From Candidatus Bathyarchaeota archaeon (GTDB lineage: Archaea > Thermoproteota > Bathyarchaeia > Bathyarchaeales > DTEX01), in the NCBI GenBank assembly GCA_003601725.1, contig PIYJ01000067.1, positions 1 through 10,870 of the forward strand: 10,870 nt of DNA. The letters are read 5' to 3'. A model generated the notes under the pieces. That model saw only the letters and a program-made list of their open reading frames with translations, did no database searches and was not told the DNA's origin. Positions within the stretch are counted from its first letter, which is position 1. The number at the start of each line of letters is the position of its first letter. Both the position numbers and the translations under genes were made by a program. Shown here in pieces: positions 5,990 to 10,870 of this stretch.

Positions 5990-6443
5990 ATGATTCCGAG
6001 AAGGCATCGTGAAGAATCCTTTCAAGCCATTCTCTGTCAGTCTCATCAAAGCTTTCTAATTCTTCGCTGTCGACGTCGAGAATTGCGATTATATTATCTC
6101 TGCTATCAAATACTGGCAGGGCGATCTCTGATTTTGACCTTGGATCACAAGTTATATGTCCAGGAAACACGCTGACATCAGGGACGATAATCGCTCTTCT
6201 CTCTTTCGCAGCTCTTCCACAGACACCTGTCGCCGCTATTCGGTTACATGCCGGCGGCCCCATTGAAGGCCCCAATTCTAGGAATTCACCTTTGGGAAAG
6301 TAGAAGCCAACCCAAAAATAGTATGGAATCTTTTCTTTCAAAATTTCACAGATTAATCTCATCCGGTCTTGAAGGTTTAGACCTTTGATCCTCCTGGCTA
6401 TCTCTTTAAAGCATTCTTCATAAATCTCAGATTTACTGGCCAT
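5988..6443 (-). CDS. msrC: Free methionine-(R)-sulfoxide reductase (GAF domain, fRMsr)
   Basis: Reduces free methionine-(R)-sulfoxide to methionine, protecting the amino-acid pool from oxidation. A single cytoplasmic GAF domain, 151 residues (bacterial fRMsr about 160). The family's three redox cysteines are all present: C66 in PPACNRI, C75 in GVCGRAA, and the catalytic C99 in PGHITCD. Compared with E. coli C84/C94/C118, the second spacing is identical (24) and the first is one residue shorter. The SEIALPVF stretch (105-112) and ILDVDSEELESF (121-132) are further hallmarks. Start ATG 6443 has a strong AAGGAGG eight bases upstream. It lies 30 nt downstream of the broken DUF362 gene on the same strand, so the two were probably co-transcribed. 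A signalling GAF protein is unlikely given the three cysteines. Confidence 0.92.
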   Translation of the reverse strand: MASKSEIYEECFKEIARRIKGLNLQDRMRLICEILKEKIPYYFWVGFYFPKGEFLELGPSMGPPACNRIAATGVCGRAAKERRAIIVPDVSVFPGHITCDPRSKSEIALPVFDSRDNIIAILDVDSEELESFDETDREWLERILHDAFSES

Positions 6444-6473
6444 TCTTTTTCCTCCTTGATATCACATGAGGGT

Positions 6474-7321
6474 TCATGCAAATCTCGAGAGTATCCTCAT
6501 CGAGAAGGAAGGCTTGAATCTTTTCTTAACCTTTTCTATCGGCTCGCCAAGCACCCTTATTTTGTCCAAGTCACAAATGCCAAGTCCCTTTTTTGCAGCT
6601 AGTGTTAGATGTTCCGCCTTTTTCGGATTAAAATCCATCACGGCTGCCCCAACAGTGTCCACGGCTACTGGAACCCTGCTATGACGAGGTTCATTTCTAC
6701 GGGTTTCTTGGCAAGTTCATGGCCTTCCCCGCCGATTATGCCGTCTATAACTGCGAGTCTCGGCTTGACAAGCGAAACGAGATCAGCGATCTTCTTACTT
6801 AACGAGCGGTGGATTTGACCTTTCGGGCTCACGACGCCCATCATGTTCTTAAGGCTTAAAGTCACTCCTGCCATCCTATGAAGTTTAAGTTTAGGCACGC
6901 TTATTATGGCGGAGTTTAGGGCTGTCTTTGCGATTCTAACAGTCTTCAAGGCTAAAGGTGAAGGAACATCGGCGATGACGTATTCATCATCGTTGAGATC
7001 CATCAAGTCTACCTTCCAGCGGCTTGCAACTTTATCTATGCCAGCCGTCTCAAATGCTCTCATTGTATCAGATAGGCCGCTTCCTTCACCGATCACGATG
7101 TTATTCAGCCCTTTCTCCTTTAGGAACTTAACTATGCCTTCAACAACTCTCGCATCGGTCGTTACTCCAGTAGACGGGTGGCTTGCGTCTATATAATTTG
7201 GCTTTACGAGAATCCTTTCATCAGCCCTAAAAGTCCCATCCGCTTTTATCATTTCCAAAGCTTCAATAACCATATTCACAGGGTTGTCGCCTTTGATTAT
7301 GGCAACGGTCGCTTCATCCAT
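6474..7321 (-). pseudogene. DUF362-domain protein, split by a frameshift
   Basis: Two adjacent minus-strand frames together make one DUF362 protein of about 282 residues. The first part (7321 down to the TAG at 6667-6665, 218 residues) has VKPNYIDASHPSTGV (39-53), SVPKLKLHRMAGVTLSLKNM (141-160) and VIDGIIGGEGHE (191-202), and stops right after NLVIAG. The second part, in the -1 frame, resumes exactly where the family continues: PVAVDTVGAAVM, then FNPKKAEHL, ending at 6474. The break falls between G216 and the PVAVD motif, where GGGTTCCA would need one more base (GGGG) or four. It may be a real inactivation, a sequencing or assembly error at a G-run, or recoding; no canonical slippery heptamer is present. 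DUF362 function is poorly known. The start ATG 7321 has GGAG about nine bases upstream. It is divergent from the CooT-like gene. Confidence 0.82.
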
Positions 7322-7427
7322 GCTTTAGCGCTCCAATTCTTACATTTTTGGTTTCAATTAATTCCCAATAAGGCAGATCATGTACCATGTCTTTAGGGGT
7401 ATATGTAGAATAGAAAAAACCTGATAG

Positions 7428-7436
7428 TATATAAAA
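7428..7436 (+). promoter_or_regulatory. TATA box for the CooT-like gene
   Basis: TATATAAAA, a good archaeal TATA box. Transcription would begin near 7457-7460. This lies downstream of the in-frame GTG at 7447, so that longer start would not be on the message, and it supports the internal ATG at 7519 with a leader of about 60 nt. Confidence 0.6.
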
Positions 7437-7518
7437 TTTCTAACAGGTGATTCTGAGCGTAGAAAGACGTATATTGAACGGCTTATCTGGAGTATACACG
7501 GCAGAAGGGAGATCCATC

Positions 7519-7719
7519 ATGTGTTTGCTGAAAGTTTATGTTGAGGAAGATAACGACAGGAAGCTCGTCGCTCAAGATGTAGTATTAATCTCTAAAGAGG
7601 GAGAATCAATTAAAATGAGAGGCGTAGATTTTGAAGAGAAAACGTTAACAAATGTTGATTTCTTTTCGATTGACGCTTTAAACTCCGTTTTAATCCTCAA
7701 AAAAGGGAATGGCTCCTAA
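7519..7719 (+). CDS. CooT-family nickel-binding accessory protein
   Basis: A 66-residue protein matching the CooT family: the start MCLLKVYVEE, then KLVAQDVVLI (15-24), a middle EEKTLTNVDF (39-48), and a closing LNSVLILKK strand. In Rhodospirillum rubrum, CooT is a small dimeric Ni(II)-binding protein needed for nickel insertion into carbon monoxide dehydrogenase, with Cys2 as a metal ligand; Cys2 is present here. The start is ATG 7519, preceded by GGGAGATC and placed so that Cys is residue 2. A longer frame from GTG 7447 would add 24 residues with no family similarity. The host may thus have a nickel enzyme such as CODH/acetyl-CoA synthase, but none is in the window, and many archaeal CooT-like proteins are untested. 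It is convergent with a Cys-rich Lrp regulator 28 nt away. Confidence 0.82.
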   Translation: MCLLKVYVEEDNDRKLVAQDVVLISKEGESIKMRGVDFEEKTLTNVDFFSIDALNSVLILKKGNGS

Positions 7720-7747
7720 AGCCGTAGAAGTCTCCGAAGGCTCCAGG

Positions 7748-8317
7748 TTAAAGTGACCCTCGATAATATTTCGTCGCGGGGCATCCGACGCATCTGTTGA
7801 TCTGATATCTCTCGCACGAATTGCATGCAACGTTACACGGCGAAATTTCTCTATCTTTTGTCACTAGATCCATACGTATCCTCATGAAAGGAGAGAAGAG
7901 AACCGTCCCCACAGGATAGAATTCCGTTCTTCGAATGCCCGGATTGCATCTTAATGAACATTTCTCCATAGACTCGCTTTCTAAGGTATCCTTATCCTCA
8001 GCGACGATCAGGACGGCTAGATTATAACCTGCAAATAAAGTAAACATGTTCACAATTCGCGGGCATTCCTTAAACTTTTCTAAGCATCTTTTTAGCGCTT
8101 CGCGGCTGTCGAATTCAATCAGCACGAGAGCCGCATGAAGCTTTAATTTTTCAATATTGACTCCGGCTGATATGTGAATTAAACCTTCAGAAAGCATCTT
8201 TTCAACTCTTCTCTTAGCCCCCATTATGGTGTATCCTACGGCTTCACCTAGCTCCCTATAGGAAGCCCTTCCATTCTTAAGGAGCCTTGAGACTATCTTT
8301 CGATCAACATCGTCCAT
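7748..8317 (-). CDS. Lrp/AsnC-type regulator with C-terminal cysteine cluster
   Basis: A 189-residue DNA-binding regulator. Residues 1-50 form the Lrp winged helix-turn-helix (MDDVDRKIVSRLLKNGRASY, then RELGEAVGYT). Residues 60-145 correspond to an Lrp-like effector domain with the FAGYNLAVLIVAE motif (95-107). The last 30 residues hold CNVACNSCERYQ and RCVGCPATKYY, a C-x3-C-x2-C-x7-C-x2-C cluster (C161, C165, C168, C176, C179) that should bind zinc or an iron-sulfur cluster. Four more cysteines lie at 78, 85, 120 and 124. Start ATG 8317 has GGCGGT upstream; the in-frame start at 8374 would fall within the likely TATA box. The cluster differs from the TRASH motif of known metal-sensing archaeal Lrp proteins. 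Metal or redox sensing is a reasonable inference, especially beside the CooT-like gene. It is divergent from the trp operon and could control it or itself. Confidence 0.88.
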   Translation of the reverse strand: MDDVDRKIVSRLLKNGRASYRELGEAVGYTIMGAKRRVEKMLSEGLIHISAGVNIEKLKLHAALVLIEFDSREALKRCLEKFKECPRIVNMFTLFAGYNLAVLIVAEDKDTLESESMEKCSLRCNPGIRRTEFYPVGTVLFSPFMRIRMDLVTKDREISPCNVACNSCERYQINRCVGCPATKYYRGSL

Positions 8318-8373
8318 TTCTTTACCGCCACAATGTTTATTTTTTAATCGAAAAATGATTGATAAGTGTAACA

Positions 8374-8383
8374 TTTAAATTTA
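8374..8383 (-). promoter_or_regulatory. TATA box for the Cys-rich Lrp gene
   Basis: The minus strand reads TTAAATTTAAATG across this site. Transcription would start near 8351, about 35 nt before the ATG at 8317. This is one reason to reject the longer reading frame starting at 8374. Confidence 0.45.
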
Positions 8384-8447
8384 ACGTGAAAAGATCCCGA
8401 AAAGGCTCCGAATTTACTGTTCGCTCAGAAATTTTCCCTAAATAGTT

Positions 8448-8462
8448 TATATCTCAGGTATA
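8448..8462. promoter_or_regulatory. Near-perfect palindrome in the lrp/trp divergent region
   Basis: TATATCTCAGGTATA: six of seven base pairs match around the central C at 8455. It lies about 20 bp upstream of the trp TATA box and in the control region shared with the divergent Lrp gene. The size fits a dimer binding site. Which protein binds it, if any, cannot be said. Confidence 0.35.
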
Positions 8463-8479
8463 TTTTTGTGCACAAAAGC

Positions 8480-8487
8480 TTTAAATA
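8480..8487 (+). promoter_or_regulatory. TATA box for the trp operon
   Basis: TTTAAATA, an exact match to the archaeal TTTAWATA consensus, preceded by the purine-rich CAAAAG (BRE-like). The predicted transcription start is near 8508, just before the TTGGAGG that precedes ATG 8518. Weaker AT-rich candidates lie at 8446 and 8457. Confidence 0.65.
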
Positions 8488-8517
8488 GTACGTGAAGGAA
8501 CAAATTTGGAGGCATAC

Positions 8518-8574
8518 ATGGGGGAGCCGTAAGTGAGGGATCAGGTTTGGATTCAAGCAGATATCCATCATTGA
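8518..8574 (+). other. Leader mini-ORFs of the trp operon
   Basis: Directly after the promoter, TTGGAGG (8506-8512) precedes ATG 8518, which codes only MGEP before TAA (8530-8532). GTG 8533 follows at once in the same frame and codes 13 residues, VRDQVWIQADIHH, ending at TGA 8572-8574. The second peptide has one Trp codon. Both may be leader peptides, or the remains of the true trpE 5' end, because trpE continues in the +1 frame straight after this TGA. I see no convincing terminator/antiterminator pair, so attenuation is not claimed. Confidence 0.4.
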
Positions 8575-8683
8575 GGGAAGATCCGATCAAGTTAAATTAA
8601 AGCGGTTTAAAGCTAGAGGTTCACTGACTGAGCTTTTCGTTAAGATTCTGCGGCGATGTGAATATTCATTTCTTCTCGAATCG
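8575..8683 (+). other. trpE: Coding N-terminus of TrpE without a canonical start
   Basis: The trpE frame is open from the stop at 8534-8536 through to ATG 8684 and clearly codes TrpE here: VKLKRFKARGSLTELFVKIL (8591-8650), then YSFLLES (8663-8683). LLES is the tryptophan-binding feedback motif of anthranilate synthases. From memory, Sulfolobus TrpE starts at the residue aligning with codon 8591. Yet no ATG, GTG or TTG occurs in this frame between 8537 and 8683. The start must be a rare codon (ATT 8570 or ATC 8567, for example), or the GTG 8533 frame is joined to it by a one-base shift near 8571. Confidence 0.75.
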
Positions 8684-9949
8684 ATGATTGGGCCTGAAAG
8701 GCTTGCTAAGTTCTCCTTCATAGGGTTCATGCCTAAATTGGTTATCTCGGCGAAAAACCGTAGACTGACAGTATGGAAAAGGGAGACAGATGAGAAGATA
8801 ACGATCGAGACGGATGATCCGCTGGAGATTCTTCGTGAAATACTATCAGCGAATAAGATTTTCAGCCGATACAGATTTATCGGCGGCGCCGTGGGATTCA
8901 TCTCCTACGATGCAATTCGATACTGGGAGAGACTTCCAGAAAAGTCTAAGGATGACTTAGGATTTCCAGATATTCACGTGGGGATATATGACGATGGAAT
9001 AATCTTCGATCATTTTCGAAACGAAGCTATTTACTTCTACACCGCGAAGAGCCGCTTAGAGGAATTATCTGAGATTGAGAAGACCCCTTGCGGTGTCGGC
9101 AACTTATATTTCAGCAATCCGAGGGGAAACCTATCAAAGAACCAATTTGAGAAGCGAGTTGAGAAGATCAAGGATTACATCTATTCAGGCGACATCTTCC
9201 AAGCTGTTTTATCGAAGAGATACGGATTCAAAATCAGCGGAGACTTGGCTAAATTCTACCTTGCCCTTAGAAGGATTAATCCTTCGCCTTACATGTATTT
9301 CCTAAACTTTGGCAACCAAAAAATTGTCGGTTCAAGCCCTGAGATGCTGGTGAGAGTTGAGAACGGCCTCGTAGAGACTTTTCCAATCGCAGGCACCCGT
9401 CAAAGAGTTGAGGATCCAGATGAGAACATGGAATTATCAAGGGATCTCCTTTCGGATCCTAAGGAACGAGCTGAGCATTTGATGCTTGTTGACTTAGCTA
9501 GAAATGACATAGGAAAAGTTTCAGAATCCGGAAGCGTCCAAGTGACAGATTTCATGAAGATCCAACAATACAGCCACGTTCAACACATAGTCTCAAGAGT
9601 AGTAGGCAAGCTGAGAAAAAACTGTAGTAGCTATGACGCCCTAAAGGCGATGTTCCCAGCTGGCACAGTCTCCGGCGCCCCAAAGGTTAGGGCGATGGAG
9701 ATCATCGAGGAGCTTGAGCCAACACGTAGGGGACCATACGCTGGAGCCGTCGGATACTTTTCCTATAACGGAAACGCTGACTTCGCGATAACCATAAGGA
9801 CCCTTTTTGCCCGAGATGATCATTCTTACATTCAAGCTGGAGCTGGAATCGTAGCGGACTCTATTCCTGAGAAGGAATGGTTCGAGACTGAGCATAAACT
9901 TCAAGCTTTGATGAAGGCTCTTGAACTCTCGGAGGAGGCTTCTTCATGA
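8684..9949 (+). CDS. trpE: Anthranilate synthase component I (TrpE)
   Basis: Converts chorismate to anthranilate using ammonia delivered by TrpG; first step of tryptophan synthesis, cytoplasmic. The coordinates give the frame from its first canonical start (421 residues), but the real protein begins at least 31 codons upstream, since the conserved N-terminal strand and LLES motif are coded there. Seen in the main part: GGAVGFISYDAIRYW (67-81), SGDIFQAVLSKRY (168-180), RINPSPYMYF (197-206), GSSPE (216-220), PIAGTRQR (234-241), EHLMLVDLARNDIGKV (264-279), YSHVQHIVS (296-304), PAGTVSGAPK (325-334), GPYAGAVG (350-357) and GAGIVADSIPEKEWFETEHK (386-405). All chorismate-site motifs are intact. The neighbours trpG and trpD argue against PabB. 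It is probably feedback-inhibited by tryptophan through LLES. The sequence is close to crenarchaeal TrpE. Confidence 0.95.
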   Translation: MIGPERLAKFSFIGFMPKLVISAKNRRLTVWKRETDEKITIETDDPLEILREILSANKIFSRYRFIGGAVGFISYDAIRYWERLPEKSKDDLGFPDIHVGIYDDGIIFDHFRNEAIYFYTAKSRLEELSEIEKTPCGVGNLYFSNPRGNLSKNQFEKRVEKIKDYIYSGDIFQAVLSKRYGFKISGDLAKFYLALRRINPSPYMYFLNFGNQKIVGSSPEMLVRVENGLVETFPIAGTRQRVEDPDENMELSRDLLSDPKERAEHLMLVDLARNDIGKVSESGSVQVTDFMKIQQYSHVQHIVSRVVGKLRKNCSSYDALKAMFPAGTVSGAPKVRAMEIIEELEPTRRGPYAGAVGYFSYNGNADFAITIRTLFARDDHSYIQAGAGIVADSIPEKEWFETEHKLQALMKALELSEEASS

Positions 9950-10527
9950 AAGTTCTTGTTATCGATAATTATGACTCTTTCGTCTATAATCTGATTCAAT
10001 ATATTGAAGAACTCGGAGCAGAATGCATCATTTACAGGAATGATGAGATAACCGCGAATAAAGCAGCCGAGATTAAACCGGATAGAATAGTGATCTCGCC
10101 TGGTCCGGGAACCCCTGAGGAACGTCGCTACTTCGGAGTCTGCAGAGACATCTTGAGGAGACTCAGCGTTAAGATTCCTACCTTAGGCGTATGCCTAGGG
10201 CATCAGGGGATTATAACGACTTTCGGCGGGAAAATCAGACATGCACGTAGGCTGATGCATGGAAAGACCAGCTGGATAAGACATGACGGAAGGGGAATCT
10301 TCAAAGATGTAGAGAACCCCTTCATGGCTACTAGGTATCATTCACTTGTTGGGGACCCTGATTCTCTGCCTTCCTGTTTGGAGGTTACTGCGGAGTCGAT
10401 TGATGATGGGGAGATAATGGGGGTTCGTCACCGCGAATACCCGATTGAGGGAGCCCAATTTCATCCAGAATCGATACTCACGAAGAGCGGAAAACGGATC
10501 ATAAAGAACTTTCTTGACGGATGGTGA
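9946..10527 (+). CDS. trpG: Anthranilate synthase component II, glutamine amidotransferase (TrpG)
   Basis: Class I glutamine amidotransferase that releases ammonia from glutamine and channels it to TrpE. 193 residues, typical for a stand-alone TrpG. Seen: N-terminal VLVIDNYDSFVYNL (3-16), oxyanion loop SPGPGTP (51-57), nucleophile Cys83 in GVCLGHQ, and the catalytic pair H173 and E175 in AQFHPESI. HGKTSWI (105-111) and RYHSLVG (130-136) are also characteristic of TrpG/PabA. Start ATG 9946 overlaps the trpE stop as ATGA and has GGAGGAGG (9931-9938) seven bases upstream, so the two subunits are translationally coupled, as suits a 1:1 complex. It could also serve PabB if the organism makes folate-type cofactors; there is no evidence for that here. 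Confidence 0.96.
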   Translation: MKVLVIDNYDSFVYNLIQYIEELGAECIIYRNDEITANKAAEIKPDRIVISPGPGTPEERRYFGVCRDILRRLSVKIPTLGVCLGHQGIITTFGGKIRHARRLMHGKTSWIRHDGRGIFKDVENPFMATRYHSLVGDPDSLPSCLEVTAESIDDGEIMGVRHREYPIEGAQFHPESILTKSGKRIIKNFLDGW

Positions 10528-10532
10528 AATGA

Positions 10533-10870
10533 ATGATTGTTGAGGCAACCAACAAGATCGTTGAGGGAAAGCATCTCTCCTACGATGAAGCATGGGAAGT
10601 CATGACGGAGATAATGTCCGGCAAGGCTACGGACGCTCAGATCGGCGCGTTCTTAACAGCGCTACGGATGAAAGGCGAGACCATCAATGAGATTTCAGCC
10701 CTCGCAGCTGCGATGAAACAATTCTGCTGTAGGATCAACCCGAATGTCTCAGGATGCTTGATCGACACGTGCGGCACCGGAGGAGACAAGATTAAAACCT
10801 TCAATGTGAGCACACTTACGGCGCTCGTCGTCGCTGGCGCTGGAGTTCCCGTCGCTAAGCATGGTAATCG
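10533..10870 (+). CDS. trpD: Anthranilate phosphoribosyltransferase (TrpD), cut by window edge
   Basis: Transfers the phosphoribosyl group of PRPP to anthranilate, second step of tryptophan synthesis. About 112 residues of the usual 340 or so are visible; the gene runs off the right edge. Seen: the N-terminal helical domain (LSYDEAWEVMTEIMSGKATD, 15-34, and QIGAFLTALRMKGE, 36-49), the PRPP/Mg loop GTGGD (81-85), TFNVST (89-94) and KHGN (109-112), where the family reads KHGNR. Start ATG 10533 lies 5 nt after the trpG stop and has GGTGA just upstream; the ATG at 10529 is out of frame and stops after four codons. It is the third gene of the operon; later trp genes may follow. Confidence 0.96.
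   Translation, partial: MIVEATNKIVEGKHLSYDEAWEVMTEIMSGKATDAQIGAFLTALRMKGETINEISALAAAMKQFCCRINPNVSGCLIDTCGTGGDKIKTFNVSTLTALVVAGAGVPVAKHGN

Noticed and set aside
6660..6680. Programmed -1 frameshift in the DUF362 gene
   Set aside because: No X-XXY-YYZ slippery heptamer and no obvious stem-loop or pseudoknot at the joint; deletion or sequence error is simpler.
7711..7747. Hairpin terminator between the CooT-like and Lrp genes
   Set aside because: GGCT...AGCC is only a 4-bp stem and no T-run follows on either strand.
8318..8374. Longer start (8374) for the Cys-rich Lrp regulator
   Set aside because: It would lie in the likely TATA box and adds 19 residues before a normal Lrp N-terminus; ATG 8317 has GGCGGT upstream.
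8518..8600. Classical transcription attenuator for the trp operon
   Set aside because: Only one Trp codon, stems of four to five bases at most, and no hairpin followed by a T-run.
1..10870. Mobile elements, CRISPR arrays, tRNA or rRNA genes
   Set aside because: No spaced direct repeats, transposase or integrase motifs, or cloverleaf/rRNA sequence noticed on reading both strands by eye.

Overview
The window reads as archaeal chromosome, at moderate G+C. The signs are TATA-type promoters (TTTAAATA-like boxes, several so close to start codons that transcripts would be leaderless or nearly so), an archaeal FtsZ beside a tiny ribbon-helix-helix protein, a Sulfolobus-like TrpE, Lrp-family regulators, and a coiled-coil protein of a type I associate with TACK archaea. 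FtsZ together with TACK-like proteins suggests a Bathyarchaeia-like lineage. That placement is inference, not something the sequence proves. I see no insertion sequences, CRISPR arrays, tRNA or rRNA genes; this is a core-genome stretch.

Layout. 1-699 (-): 5' two thirds of ftsZ, running off the left edge. 909-1094 (+): divergent ribbon-helix-helix regulator (CdrS-like by position and size). 1219-2307 (+): AmmeMemoRadiSam-type radical SAM enzyme. 2457-4905 (+): three overlapping genes for an energy-coupling-factor (ECF) transporter module, two ATPases and EcfT, with no substrate-binding S component beside it. 4947-5183 (-): stand-alone Lrp/AsnC ligand-binding (RAM) domain. 5340-5927 (+): conserved coiled-coil protein of unknown function. 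5988-6443 (-): free methionine-(R)-sulfoxide reductase, downstream of a DUF362 gene (6474-7321, -) broken by a frameshift. 7519-7719 (+): CooT-like nickel protein. 7748-8317 (-): Lrp-type regulator with a C-terminal cysteine cluster. 8518-10870 (+): leader mini-ORFs and the start of a tryptophan operon, trpE-trpG-trpD, with trpD cut by the right edge.

How they fit. The trp genes form one tightly coupled unit (ATGA overlap of trpE/trpG, 5-nt gap to trpD), making anthranilate from chorismate and then phosphoribosyl-anthranilate. The ECF genes form a second translationally coupled unit. The ftsZ/RHH pair suggests local control of division. CooT and the Cys-rich Lrp protein are convergent neighbours and may both concern metal handling.

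The points most worth a second look are: the trpE 5' end, where the conserved LLES feedback motif is coded upstream of the first ATG/GTG/TTG in frame; the DUF362 frameshift; the chained mini-ORFs before ecfA; the CdrS-like gene facing ftsZ; and the Cys-cluster Lrp regulator. I did not find a clear new multi-gene system.
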